Below, piece by piece: positions 36,770 to 49,307 of a stretch of 64,000 nucleotides of DNA. The DNA lies in assembly GCA_030762175.1 (NCBI GenBank), contig CM060831.1:70265501-70329500 (forward strand). Direction: 5' to 3'. The notes beneath the pieces were generated by a model. The model had not been told where the DNA came from. It ran no database searches and was given only the letters and a program-made list of their open reading frames with translations. Origin of the DNA: Metallyticus violacea. Its lineage: Eukaryota; Arthropoda; Insecta; Mantodea; Metallyticidae. The stretch's first letter is position 1, and the number at the start of each line of letters is the position of its first letter. Position numbers and translations under genes: made by a program.

Positions 36770-38680
36770 GAAATAAGAGCTTCCATTAAATTCCTCCTTT
36801 CCCAGACATTACTGTTTGTGATTTTTTATCTTTAGGAATATAAAAAAATAAAATATATTCAACTAACCCTTACACACTGGAGGAACTTACATCAAACATT
36901 AGAAACGAAGTTAGGTTCATTAGTGATGAGTAGCTGAATCATGTTAGTGATAATTTCCTAAGAAATTGCGGATTGTGTGTCAAGGAAAATGGAAAACATT
37001 TTCCAGCACCAATAAGGAGAAAAACACTTAAATAACAAAATTCCGTTTTTTAATATGTTGTGCCTACGTTTTAAAATGGTAAAGCGCTTGAGCACTGCAA
37101 GTCTACGCAAGAAATTATCGGTGCGGCTGAACCATGTATAGGGATTTTTAAACTACTCTCCATATACTTAGCCTGATAACCTTGTCTCGTATTTTGTATA
37201 GACGAATCCTTGATAGCTACTAATGATGAGGGGATATTATCGTATTAAAAACTCATATCATTTAAATTAGAGCTATGTGAGTAAATTTCACACATTTCAT
37301 GTGATGTATACATTTTTGGAACAGATAAATAAACAACATGAATTTCATGTTTACACATATATCACTCATTTCTCTATGCATCGCTTAATATGCTGTTTCT
37401 GACATGAGAATGATCTACGTGTATAAGTGAAAACACACAACAAAATCAAAGCCGCTTAAATAAGGAATATTGCTCGACATTATCATTATTTCCAGAAAAG
37501 TTTATGACATATCTAAAGCAATAATAAAATGCACTAGGTCGTTTAATTATGTGTAATTTAAGAGCTGGAAAATAACATAGAAACAAGTGTACCAAGTAGA
37601 GCTAGCATAATATATTACATCTGTAAAATGAAAACGTTACAAACAATCTTCTTTACGTCCTGAGTATATACGCCTACTGTTCTTCAAAGTGCCAACTTTT
37701 GTCATTCGAGCTAATTTATCAAAGCCAGTGTTGTTTTTTCGGGAGTGATGGGACTCTTAATTTTAATTCTGGAATCTGTATTTTAAATCCACAATAAATA
37801 TCTTACTTCATAAAAATAAAAGAGGCTGTGAAGGAATCAGTTGAGCAAATTCATGAACAATGTATTAATTGTAGGTAATTAAAATGAAAAGAGAGAAATA
37901 AAGCCGTTGATTATAAACGCTGCCCAATATGCAGAAATTCGTCAATTACTGTAAGAGACATTCCACTTTTACCCGCCCTCTCGTTGCAAAAATAATATTT
38001 TCGATAAACAATTCTCCAACATCTAGCATACGTCATAGATATGTCCCTGTAACCATCACAGATTTGAAGAGTTGAAGAAGTTTCGTTGAATCACAGATTG
38101 CACTCGGACGAAGAGAGGCAGAATAGGACATTTTACACCCGGTGTTACTATACTTCCTAATTTGCAGGAAGAAATTGTTTTTAAGTTTGTGGAGCCTGTA
38201 CTCGTACCTTTTAATATTACTAAGATGCCAGTTTTCGTAAATAAAAAAGTTTTTAATTTATTAATGTTATATATGTTCTAATGTGAACATTTTTTTTTAT
38301 TTTTATTTATTTATTTTTTTTTTTTTTTATTTATAAGTTTGATGAAGGCGCAATGAAATTAATAGAGAAATCTGTTTGTCGTTAACTCGGTACAAAGATT
38401 TTAATTGCCTTAGGTTTTAATGAACATCGCCTTATTCATCGTCATCGGATCAGGAATTCTTCAAATTATAATTAGTTTAAGACCAAAGTGTTATTCATGT
38501 TTTTAATAATTATAAAAATTGATAAGTGGTGCAGTTTTCTGAAACAAAACAATGCATTAAAACTATCAACTATATTTAGCATTGTTGACATAAAGTTTTG
38601 TCCCAGGTGTAAAAGAAATTGATAACTGGAATGCAAATATTAAAAAATCACAAAACTAATTATAATGTCGCTAACTATGC
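36770..38680. other. AT-rich stretch without recognised genes
   Basis: T-rich runs lie around 38290-38335. No gene or transposon recognised. Confidence 0.5.
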
Positions 38681-38683
38681 ATA

Positions 38684-39506
38684 TGCCGAGGATGCCAAAA
38701 AATGTATACACATTTCACAGTGGAAATCAGCTTAATATATTTCAAAGTTGGAAAGGAAAACAGCATTAATGCAAGTATGATGTTCTGTAAACAGATGTGA
38801 CTCACATACATTATGATAGCGTTGCTACGTGACAGGTAAATCAACAATAAACAAACGAGGCCAAGATTATCGTAAATCAACAATGAACAAATGAAGTCCA
38901 GATTATCGTATAATGTTCTGTAAACAGATGTGACTCACATACATTATGATAGCGTTGCTACGTGCAAGGTAAATCAACAAGGAACAAATGAAGTGAAGAT
39001 AATCGTATGGTGTTCTGTAAATAGATGTAACTCACATTACGTTATGATAGCGTTGCTATAACAAAATGGAGCCAAGATTGAACAAGCAATTTTGAAAGGT
39101 ATTGGAAAACCGAGAATGTTGTTGAAGTTCAAAGACAATGGAGACGTGTACAGAACAGAACCGTAACGCGAGTAACAATTTCATGCATTAGAGACAAATT
39201 TGAAACTCGTGGTACCATATGCGACATTCACAAGGGTAAATCTGTGCAGATTAGCTACACTGGCAGCACTTCGGGAAGAAATTGAAACGGCATGTGCTGC
39301 AATCGCTAAGGACACTTTCGCAAACGTTGTTCAATCAGTAGTACAACGTACTCAGAAGTGCATCGATGCCGATGTGGGCATTTTGAGCAACTGTTGTAAC
39401 TGTAAAAGTCTAAGATAATTAGTGCTCATCTAATCATCATTAGTTTTGTTATGTTAACACAGTTTTTTCTTTGCTTGTATTGGGTATACATTTTTGGCAC
39501 CTTCTG
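38684..39506 (+). mobile_element. internally deleted Tc1/mariner element, copy B
   Basis: Inverted ends: on the left GATGCCAAAAAATGTATACAC, and on the right the complement of GGTGCCAAAAATGTATACCC. A TA follows at 39507-39508. The first third is made of three tandem units, each starting TGTTCTGTAAA(C/T)AGATGT (38781, 38914, 39011) and containing TAGCGTTGCTA. Unit 1 carries an extra internal duplication of about 36 bp. A coding relic follows. It is the same family as 29197-30030 but with a different internal deletion, so the two deletions arose separately. Confidence 0.82.
39066..39418 (+). pseudogene. transposase relic: short N-terminal part joined to C-terminal tail
   Basis: It starts at ATGGAGCCAAGATTGAAC (compare MSQDYRL in copy A). 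The N-terminal part runs to about 39240 with stops. Near 39260 it jumps to LREEIETACAAIAKDTFANV and VVQSVVQRTQKCIDAD, the C-terminal tail seen in transposases of this group. The helix-turn-helix second half and the whole DDE core are absent. It ends SLR then stop at 39418. Confidence 0.72.
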
Positions 39507-39514
39507 TATATGTG

Positions 39515-40915
39515 TAGTTTTTTTTAACCAACTTATTATTATGGCATTTGGCACATCTAATAAAAGTTTTCTTGAAATTTGTATGTTTTTATTGAAATTA
39601 AATTATTAGAGAAATTTGTGAACATCAGCTCCATAAAGTTCCTCTGTTGTTTGCGTCTGTGTCTTATAGACTAAGACACGGCTCTATCATATGTAATAAC
39701 TATTTAATTGTGGCAGTCACGGTGCAGCTTCCGACCTAAGGCGTGCGTATAACTAACATCTCCCATCAGCTACGCTACCAGAGCTAACACGCAAATCTGC
39801 TCCCTCCTGCGCTGACCACTTAAGTACTCAGAAACCTCCCCACCCCCCACAGAGACAGCAGCGCCTGTGTTGGCTTCCCACTGGGCAGTTTTGTTACACG
39901 GGGAAAGCTTTCAAGTAGCGTAGGAAACTGTTCCGATATTTTGAAGTGTGCTCTACTTTCAAACGGTAACTCGAGGTACAGACTGTAACTAAACAACGGT
40001 CACCATCGTTATCTTATGAACTGAAGAATGAGGTATTTTATATAGCACGCTGTTTTTCCCTGCAAATTCTTGTCAAAATGAATATCACTTCTTATATGAC
40101 CTATTCCTTGTTCTTTTTCTTGAGCTATACGAGTCCAGATTTCATAACATTAGTACAGTAACAGTAAAATATAACACATCTATGTTCTCCTAATGGTCGC
40201 CAAATAACGTTTGATAATACGCATCAAAATTTAGAAGAGAATTTATTTCATTTGGTAAAAAAAGAGAGAGAAAATAGGAGCAAGGCATGCAGAAAATAAA
40301 CAGCTAGCATTATAAAATAAGCAACCGTTATTTAGTATAGGTTTGTTCAAAGAATACGGAGATATCAAGAGGTTTAAAGCTCAATTACTTGTATATTTTT
40401 CTTCTTTTTAGATATTTGTGATATTCAAACGAAGTTCTGAATAATCAGTTACCTCATAATTGAGGTAGTCTATTTTTCTACTCAAAGCTTTAAAATGTTC
40501 CTAACTTTTCAATTTTACAACTGGATTTTATATTCATTAAGATAAAAATGACATTAATCTAAAATAATTGTTCGTTTAATTTCTCCACACCCGTCCAAAC
40601 TAGATGCTATGCGCGCTGCCGATTAATAAAACCTATTCATAATTTAAACTCAACAAAATCGCCAAGCTTGTTATTAATGTAAGCGATTTTCACTTGCAAT
40701 AACAATTTCATCCTTGCTTAACGGCCGTTGTTTGTTCTTGGGCACCCCCGGAAGGAAGAGATGAGATGAGGTAGATACCAGCGACCAGGATCAGGAGGCG
40801 GTGAGGCATGTACGTAGACGAAATCCCTTGCATTTATTCCAACGACGACGAAGGCCCTTCAAGAAACTCAAACCTCTCAGAAAGGCTTCTTCTATACCAG
40901 ACGCCGAGGCAGAAA
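39515..40915. other. stretch without recognised genes, partly GC-richer
   Basis: The bases around 39710-39920 and 40740-40900 are richer in G and C and include a C-rich run at 39838-39850. I cannot assign them to a gene or repeat. Confidence 0.4.
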
Positions 40916-40923
40916 GCTTTTCC

Positions 40924-41200
40924 CCCACGGGTGGCCGAGATCGTTAAGGCGAGAACTCTTTAGCGGGAGATCTGGATTTCAATTCCCACCAGGACCGTCC
41001 TCCTGACAGATTTTTTTCAAGTTTTCCTCTGTCCTGTTATATGACAAATGCTGGGGAGCTACCTTAAACTTAGGTCTGCAACGTTTCCTTCCTTAAAAAC
41101 ATTCATTCTTAGTTTATCAGTTCATCTCATATATCATCAGTGTTCACCACCTGCGATGCCTCAGTAGATGCCTCAGTAAACAAGTGTTTAAAGGAAAAAA
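40924..41200 (+). mobile_element. tRNA-derived SINE, family 2
   Basis: Plus-strand copy. Box A region GGTGGCCGAGATCGTTAAGG at 40930-40949, a worn box B (GGATTTCAATTCCC), then the body GACAAATGCTGGGG and CTTAAACTTAGG. The 3' part includes a local duplication of TAGATGCCTCAG or its like (41163-41186). The following sequence from 41200 passes straight into a repeat shared with 19.4 kb. Confidence 0.85.
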
Positions 41201-41204
41201 ACTT

Positions 41205-41400
41205 TACAATGCGCAAGTCACCGTAACACCGCACAGCCCACTTCGCTCTGACACCTTCGACCCTAAACAGAATCAAAGGAATTATACGAAACGAAAGAGC
41301 GAAAATTTCGAGGAAAGTAAAAATCCATCCAACATATGCCTAGGGGACCGGGGGAAACCAGGAAAAATAAACCCAGCTGAATGACACAGATGATACTCCC
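41205..41400 (+). repeat. repeat segment shared with 19.4 kb
   Basis: AATGCGCAAGTCACC followed by a GC-rich stretch to CTTCGACCCTAAACAGAATC resembles 19437-19515. The similarity fades by about 41310. It abuts the SINE at 40924-41200, so the two may be one composite or a nested pair. Confidence 0.45.
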
Positions 41401-42039
41401 CAAACAGCGATAACTTAAGAATTCTTTCAGAGGATGTGATTCAATAAAAACTGCAGTCATAATTTTAAACACTTAAATTGGCTTTTGTTTAATTAACTAA
41501 GCTACTTATATAAAACATTGGTTAAAATGCAACGGTAATATCAAACGAATAAAGTTAGTTACTCTATGAACCTAAATCATACGAGTTTAACAAAAGGGGT
41601 ATTTAAAACGGAAGCAACAGATATGAGGTTTCATAAGAGAAATCAATAAAGTCACTGATTTAAATTTGTTCATAAAAGCAAATAATTTAAAAAATAATGG
41701 ATAAAAATAATAACCGGACTTCAAAAGTTTGAAGAAACGCGTAAAGACCAAATTAATAGTTTAAACCTTCATGAAATCGCAGAGCTTAATTTAATTAATG
41801 AAAGGAAAGAAAATTTTACAAATATTTGCATAAACCTTTACTACCAGTACAATATTACAGCTTAGACAGGGAAAATTTCTTATAAATAAAATAAATTTTC
41901 TAACAGAGCATTTACTCCTTCGTTCGTAAAATTGCTTCCAACTTACAAGCAAATTACATACTTTGTGCATTAAATGTGATTCCTTTATTCTGTTAATGAA
42001 AACAGAGGTATAGAATTCTCTAATTTAAGTTACTAATAT

Positions 42040-42042
<3 letters not shown>

Positions 42043-42087
<45 letters not shown>
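42043..42087. repeat. TA dinucleotide repeat
   Basis: About 45 bp of alternating T and A, able to form a cruciform. Confidence 0.95.
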
Positions 42088-42091
<4 letters not shown>

Positions 42092-42976
42092 TAAAAAACA
42101 ACAGTTAAATCGCCGAGCATAACTTAAATCCGATAAATGATTTGTGAAACCCGTGTAAATAGAATGTTTCTTTAATTTTAGAAGGAAAGGTGTTCATGAG
42201 CTCAAGTATTGGAAATATTTTTACACGTGCTTTCTTACTCATACCTTGCTATTGAAATTCATGGCATTTGCTAAATTGAATATAGATATTAAAGAGTAAT
42301 GAAATCATGTCACTTACTTTTGATACACATGGTGTCTCGAGTACCTTAATGTGTTATACTGTGACCATCTTAGCTTTTCTGCTCCCCTTTTGTAACAACT
42401 TCCATTTTTACTCTCCCTTTGGCATAAAGGCCTTCAGTTCTCACATTTTCTCATCACTACCCAAAGCCACTTAAAGAGAACACAAAGGAAACCGCTCTAT
42501 TATCTAGTATCATTCGGCAATAGGAACTACTATTATTAAAAATCAGAATGAGGCATGTTACTTGTAGTTTTGAACACGTTTGCTATCCAAGATCAGTGCT
42601 GTTTTTTGGAGGGAAAATATTCACCTGTAGATATCAGATTACTGTTGCTTTTATTATCTATGCATATTAATTATGTTGCTATGATTGGACAGGAAATTTT
42701 TAAAAAATATGTCAATTTTCTACTGAAGATAGATTCTATTGGTCCTTAAACCGATGGCCAATCTCATTCAGCTTGACCCAAGGAGGACTCAGCCATTTAT
42801 CATCGCATATGCTTCTACGGTGAGTTACTTGAATTACCGGTCCCCTGAGTGCGGCTGCTCACCGGAAAAAGGGAGATAAATGATTTATTTTAGCATTTAT
42901 ATTTTTACTGAAAGTCTAAAATGTATTTTCTGTATTTAAACTGATAATAATAAGCACTAACCTATGTTGAAAAGGA

Positions 42977-43013
42977 TGCCCCTCAGCTGCAATACATTGC
43001 CAACTGAGGGGCA
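42977..43013. other. GC-rich hairpin
   Basis: A perfect 10-bp stem, TGCCCCTCAG with CTGAGGGGCA, in otherwise AT-rich DNA. The 17-base loop contains an inner 5-bp stem (GCAAT/ATTGC, 42989-42993 with 42996-43000). No T-run or gene context gives it a function. Confidence 0.7.
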
Positions 43014-44437
43014 ACGTAAGAAGTTCCTAGAACACAGCAGTAGGGACTCGTTTTTTGTTACTGAGAGATCCTGTCTCTCGTAACTTTATAACAATTTAAC
43101 AAACAATTTCTTTACTGGAACACGATTAATATTTTGTTAAGAATTGCCTTACCACTTCTCTGCAAGGATCCGTTTTTCATGTATATAATATGTCGTATAT
43201 AAAATACCATTCTTCAAGACTATATTTATATAGTATTATAACTAACGAAGAACATGAAACTCAATGAGAACACCGAATAATACATGAAAGCATAACCATT
43301 CACTGACAAAGCCTCTCAAACTAGCTAAAAGCTGCTACTTGCACATGCATTATACGGCCTTGACAACTGACTTCTTCCAATACGCAGCCGCACTCTAACA
43401 GCCTGTAACTCTGTAGTTTCAGAGCAATGCCCGAAGAAGCTTGAATACCAAGGGGCTAGCGTAAGATCGAATTAATTAAATACAGAAGACTTTAGAATGT
43501 TATGTTTTAGCATGAATAAAGGTTCATAAGTTCGCACTGAAAAATCTTCGGTAACGAATCTTCGGATTTTGCAAAATGCTACAACATTTTCTGTGTTTTT
43601 TGACTTTGCGTTTCAGGTATTGTAATTTATTTTGTAATTTGTTAGCAAATAATTTTACAAAGCTATGCTTTAAATTCTTTAACATTAGGGAAACTTAATG
43701 ACCTCTCTTAAACTTACCCCTTAACCTTTTTCGATTTTTTTTCGCTAAAAATAGTTAGTTGTTACTGCACAGCTTATACTTCATTATCGTTCAATTTAGA
43801 GTTTTTAATTTTTCATTTATGCAAAAAATGTTATTGATTGCCTGAGTTTTCGAAATAATATATTATTTCTATCGATTATCACAAATATTAGGAGTATTTA
43901 AGTTTGCTTTGTATAATAAATATTTGCAATTTCGTAATCATATATTTACTCTGTATATCTTATCTGCCCAATATCCAACATTTTTCTAGCTCTATTGGGA
44001 TGTTATAAAATATATTATCAGCTGTATTTTTTCTAATAGAAAACAATCATAACCGCATTTTTAATAAACTTAATTTTGTATGTCTTCAGAGAAAGTTTGA
44101 ATGATACAGATGAAATCGCTGGAAAAAAAATTAAAAATGTTTGTAAGGAAACATTCTTTAAACGACAAAGTCAATATGTTTATAAGCATTCGTATTACTC
44201 AAGAGAGCTGGAATCCATGAATTCACTTTTATTACATATTGACACTATAATTTTGAAGTACATAAAGCACAAAATGCGAATTTAAATTTCGATCTGATGA
44301 TCTCCATTAAAAATGCGAAAATGTAGTGTAAATTTCTTTATTCATTTTTCAGTTTTATTTTAAGTTCAGCGTTTTCTCCTAATCGTGCAGAGTTAAATTT
44401 CATTCTTAAAAAGCCAAAATATGTTTCAGCGTATATA

Positions 44438-44438
<1 letters not shown>

Positions 44439-44493
<55 letters not shown>

Positions 44494-45390
44494 ATAGTAG
44501 TAGTAGTAGTAGTAGTAGTAATATAGTAGTAGTAGTAGTAGCAGTAGTAGTAATAGTAGTAGTAGTAGTTGTTGTAGTAGTAGTAATAGTAGTAGTAGTA
44601 GTAGTAGTAGTAGCAGCAGTAGTAGTAGTAGTAGTAGTAGTAGTTGTTGTAGTAGTAGTAGTAGTAGTGTAATAGTAGTAGTAGTAGTAATAGTAGCAGT
44701 AGTAGTAATAGTAGTAGTAGTAATAGTAGCAGTAGTAGTTGTTGTAGTAGTAGTAGTAGTGTAATAGTAGTAGTAGTAATAGTAGCAGTAGTAGTAGTAG
44801 TAGTAGTAGTAGTAATAGTAGTAATAGTAGTAGTAGTAATAGTAGTAGTAGTAATAGCAGTAGTAGTAGTAATAGTAGTAGTAGTAATAGTAGTAGCAGT
44901 AGTAGTAATAGTAGTAGTAATAGTAGTAGTAGTAATAGCAGTAGTAGTAGTAGTAATAGTAGTAGTAGTAATAGTAGTAGCAGTAGTAGTAATAGTAGTA
45001 GTAATAGTAGTAGTGTAATAGTATTAGTATTACTAATAGTTGTAGTAGTAGTTGTAGTAGTAGTTGCAGTAGTAATAGTAGTAATAATAGTTGTAGTAGT
45101 ACTAATAGTTGTAGTAGTAGTTGCAGTAGTAATATTAGTAGTAATAGTAGTAGTAATAGTAGTAGTAATAGTAGTAGTAATAGTAGTAATAGTAGTACTA
45201 ATAGTAGTAGTAATAGTAGTAGTGGTAATAGTAGTAGTCGTAGAATGTAGTAGTAGTAGTAGTTGTTGTTGTAGTAGTAGTAATAGTAGTAGTAATAGTA
45301 GTGTAATAGTAGTAGTAGTAATAGTAGTGTAATAGTAATAGTAGTAGTAATAGTAGTAGCAGTAGTAGAGTAGTAATAGTAGTAGTAGTT
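44439..45390. repeat. very long compound TAG microsatellite
   Basis: About 950 bp built from TAG triplets with regular AATAG, GCAG, GTTGTTGTAG and GTGTAATAG variants. A second-order period is visible: the block starting AATAGCAG recurs at 44853 and 44934, an 81-bp step. The minus-strand ORF over it (45198-45449) translates to poly-Thr and poly-Tyr and is not a gene. Confidence 0.96.
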
Positions 45391-45589
45391 GATGTTGTTA
45401 TTGCTATAGTGGTACTTATTATTCCAATTAAACTATTATTGCACATCACATTCGCAAGGGTAGAAGACCGTGCATGCTCTTCTAAAATACTTAATTTCTG
45501 AAATTAATTCCAACAAAAGAAAACAATAACATTAACAAGAACGCACACACACACATATAATAATAGTTCTGATATTCATATAAGTTTTC

Positions 45590-46320
45590 GTAGTATTATT
45601 AATCACAATGTTTATGGAAATATCTTGTCTCTAAAACTACGTATTCCTTTAAGAAAATGACCAGATTTAGCCAGTCTTGTCTATTTACGAAAGTCCCAAC
45701 ATGCCGCCTCCATCTTACTGGAAGTCAAAAATGAATTCGTGAGAAATTTAATCCTAGCATTTTCTGTGTGTGTACACCCAGTCTTCCGGTTCTGAGCTTA
45801 ATGGGCAAATCCCCCTGCCTTCCCCGTCAACAACTTTACATGCCTTCCAGTCTAAGCCTGCTATTCCCGACATCCGTGCCATGCCTTGCTCCATAGTATA
45901 GGTCTCTTTACCCCATCTAGTTTTAACTTCGCTCTGCAGGTCCAGAGATGACATCTGCATGCATCGCGCCTCAATTTCCGGCCATTTTATGTCAGACAGG
46001 TATTTTTCAATTTTTTTCACTAAATCATACCTGCTTTCAATATCCCTTTTTCTAAATATTGTTTAAACACATATATTGACAATTCCCGCTGTACAACCAC
46101 CGCCCACCATGCTATAATACATATTGTTTAATTGATGCCGGTAGCACAATGCCCTCAGGGTTCTTTGCTGTCCTTTAATTATTCGTAGCCAGCATCTAAT
46201 TACACTTATCCTGTAGACTGCATCTTCCCAGATACAATATAGCACAATATAAGTTTGCTGCCATCATATCACGTGATGTTAGAATGTAATTTTTTATCGT
46301 ACGCATTCTACCAGGATATG
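45590..46320 (-). pseudogene. LINE (non-LTR retrotransposon) 3' coding fragment
   Basis: The C-terminal end of a LINE ORF2-like protein. Minus-strand pieces are IWEDAVYRISVIRCWLRIIK from 46245, then KYLSDIKWPEIEARC and KTRWGKETYTMEQGMARM, followed by GRGICPLSSEPEDWVYTHRKC. The last matches a C-terminal zinc knuckle of form C-x2-C-x7-H-x4-C, but the second Cys is Ser (45796-45798) and the His is Tyr (45772-45774). A further piece, NRQDWLNLVIFLKEYV, lies beyond the stop toward 45640. There is a frame break between the 60-codon and 88-codon ORFs. The reverse-transcriptase part is absent. Confidence 0.65.
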
Positions 46321-46339
46321 AAATCACCATTTTAATAAG

Positions 46340-46383
<44 letters not shown>
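46340..46383. repeat. TA dinucleotide repeat
   Basis: About 44 bp of TA units with one AATA interruption, at the 5' border of the LINE fragment. Confidence 0.95.
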
Positions 46384-46386
<3 letters not shown>

Positions 46387-46684
46387 ATATGTACGGAAAA
46401 TATTAGTTAAATATTTGTGTTTTCATTTTAATTCTGAAACATACATACATTTAGAAAGAATAATTTACATTTTTTATAATGATGAGTCATGAGTTTCTTA
46501 TTTCGGAATTTTATTTTCAAAATGTACCTATCTAGCGTGAATAACTCCATCATTATTAGGCATCATTTAAATATCCATAATCATTACATCGTTATTAATG
46601 ATTCAGTAATTTCCTAAATCCAGTGTAAAAAAAATTGTAGTACTTTTTATATGTAAGCGTTTAGGAGAAGCTTTAAGTTAACAC

Positions 46685-46723
46685 TTATTATTATTATCAT
46701 CATCATCATTATCATTATCATCT
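46685..46723. repeat. TTA/TCA compound microsatellite
   Basis: A run of ATT triplets passing into ATC triplets. Confidence 0.9.
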
Positions 46724-47550
46724 TAACAGTCGCAAAAGACAAATGACAAGCTACAGCTTTGTCAGTAAACAACTTCCTATTTAAGTGTATTTATTTTAAC
46801 ACTAAAAATAAATTATGTTCATTGGTTTGGTTAAGTGAGAAACTGTGCAGAGCCTACTTTTATTACAGACATGCTGAAATTATTGTACAAAACCAAATAT
46901 TTGAACCGTTTATTTTGTGTTTTTATGGAGTTTGCGTTTTTAATAAAAATACAATATAAAAGTAATTAATTGTGTAATCGTTAGGCTGGGCATAAGGATT
47001 TAAATCCGTGCGCTTTATTTTCTTTGAAACTGTTTTTTTTTTTTTTTCCTTCCCCGATTCATATGAGCTTAGCTTAGTTTCTCGCCATAATAACTCAAAT
47101 GTTCTCTAAATATGTAAACAAATTGTTAATAAATGAAATCAAAACGACCTATAAAGGGATATAACATTTGTTTTTTCTTAAACAAATAGTATTTAAAGAT
47201 ATGCTATTTCCGAAACACTAAACTGGTGGTGTAATAAAGAGGAATGAAAGTATGAAAACAAAACTCAGCATTGTGTTAGTAAAGCTATGGTAATATGGCT
47301 CACAGTATTATGTTTTTGAAGCAAGTTTGCATTATAAAACGCCTAATATTTCACTTTAAATATTTCCAGTATTTGTTATAAATTTTAAACATCAGCTAGG
47401 GCATAGACGTAATGAAATTACTGTATGTGCATGTACTAAATATATGCGCAACATTTCAGATTTCACAGTTCATAGTTGAAAGGTTTGAAAATTCAGTGTA
47501 GCTTTACTTACAGAGAAGAAGGTAAAGAACTTTCAACTGTCTAAACAAAG

Positions 47551-47617
47551 GACAAACGGTGCTGGTTGAACAATTGACAAACGATGTCGGTTGAACAATT
47601 GACAAACGATGTTGGTT
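47551..47617. repeat. 25-bp tandem repeat, 2.7 copies
   Basis: The unit GACAAACG(G/A)TG(C/T)(T/C)GGTTGAAC, completed by AATT, is repeated at 47551, 47576 and in part at 47601. The copies differ by two or three bases. Confidence 0.93.
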
Positions 47618-48774
47618 AATTTCAGTTCTGATTATTACTTCAATGTGTGACTGTCTAAAAATAACAATGTACTATACGTATTAAAAGTGATATTTTTGCT
47701 TATGTTTGCGAAACTGTCCGCACTTATATACTAAATAAACATTATTCTGGAACTTTATTTAGTTATTTGAAAATAGGTACGCCTGACCTTAATTTCAAAA
47801 TAAAATATCGCCAGTCACAGAATACTCAGTAATCAAGATGGATACAAGCAAATGACAGATAATCTTTGCCATGCGGCACGTTTTTGCAACTGCAAAACCA
47901 CAAATCGGTTTTTGTAAATTTGCGGTTTGATACCTATTAATCATGATGATGCACGCAAATCAGGTATCGTTGTGGTTTTAAAGCGAAACTATCTACTATA
48001 CCATTAACATTTATGGTTACCACAATTACTCAGAATAAAATTATTAAAGAAGTTTGTGATTACCCACAATTAGGAATAGAAATGTACTTATTGAAACCCA
48101 TCTCCGTGGGAATATCTGTAATGGAAAAGAAACAACGTTCTTAAATCTGATTGTATTTGACTCGCGTATGATAGGGGACTTGACGGCGCTAGATTCTCTC
48201 CAGTTCAGCCTTAGCCCTGGACAAACTTCTCATTAGTTCTTCAGAGAACAGTCCATCCACTTGAAGTATAATTAAACTGTCATTGTGTAACGTATATGCT
48301 TTCAATAGTAATTAAAACTTATAATATGCCTGTAGTAAAACGATAAAATTTATACACCGTAAACAACGCTTAAGAGAAGTAAAGATAATACGACGAAGAA
48401 ATCGTTGCTTATGCAATGCATCTATTAAGTAATTGCATATATTTTAATATATAAAGTTATTTAGCTGTGGCATATGTTTTACAAAATTAAAGTGGAAGTT
48501 ACAGAAAGCTCTTGAATACGATAACTCTTATAACAAATAAATAATAGTGACATTATGGATCATATTTTTAAATTATACAATTGTTTTATTATGAAAAATA
48601 ATATATTTAAATATTTATAAGGTGTATAGTTGCAAAAACCGACGTATGACATTTTTTCGAAAACTAACAAAGAATATTTTTCGGTTATTATTGTAACCAG
48701 AAATTATTTAAATATAAATTGTCAAAATTGTCAACGGTTCAGATAAACTGCAGTGTATAGTTACATTTTAAAGG

Positions 48775-49070
48775 TTTTGATTTGGTTTGTTATTTACGAA
48801 CGCTCTTTAACATCTCAGGTCATCAGCATCCCATTAATTCAGGGCGTGAAAAGGCCGACAAATTTTGCTCAGAGGCCTCTTTTTTCAGGCTTGAGGTCCT
48901 TTATCGTGTCGTAAATGTATGACATGAGACCCACGGCTTTACTTCCCTTCCGAAGGAAACCATACTTAGGATTTTTGTGCCTGAAAAAATTCATTGTTCA
49001 TGGCCGAGGTCGAACCCGCGATCTTGGGTTTAGGATACAGTTTGGTTACCACTACACCACCAGGACCGAC
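48775..49070 (-). mobile_element. tRNA-derived SINE, family 1
   Basis: Full-length minus-strand copy ending ACCACTACACCACCAGGACCGAC. The CTTCCGAAGGAA block is conserved. Box B is worn (sense GGGTTCGACCTCG). TTTAAAGG occurs at 48767-48774 and at 49074-49081, a possible but short target duplication offset by three bases. Confidence 0.9.
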
Positions 49071-49307
49071 GTATTTAAAGGCAAGAATCTTAAGATAAAT
49101 TAGGTGGAATGTCGCAAAAAAACACAATAAAAAGAAAATTAAATTATTGTTCACAGTTTATTTACATAAACTGCTCAAATTGGCAATATGCAACAGTAAA
49201 ACAAAGACATGAGAACAAATAAGAATCTCTATTTCTTTAATTCGTAATACATTAATTAGAGCTCTTTCAATATCATCTAATAGTCGTTCATATATCAAGT
49301 GCGAAAA

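Larger units (their letters stand above)
41410..44435. other. AT-rich stretch without recognised genes
   Basis: It contains a TA tract (42043-42087) and a GC-rich hairpin (42978-43012). ORFs 42555-42749 and 44076-44285 have no recognisable features. Confidence 0.45.
46390..48766. other. AT-rich stretch without recognised genes
   Basis: It includes a TTA/TCA tract (46685-46723), a T run (about 47032-47048) and a short tandem repeat (47551-47617). No gene is supported. Confidence 0.5.

Noticed and set aside
38781..39065. possible CRISPR-like array
   Set aside because: There are three diverged tandem units of unequal length without spacers, inside a transposon.
45198..45449. 83-codon ORF rich in Thr and Tyr
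   Set aside because: It is the reverse-strand translation of the TAG array.
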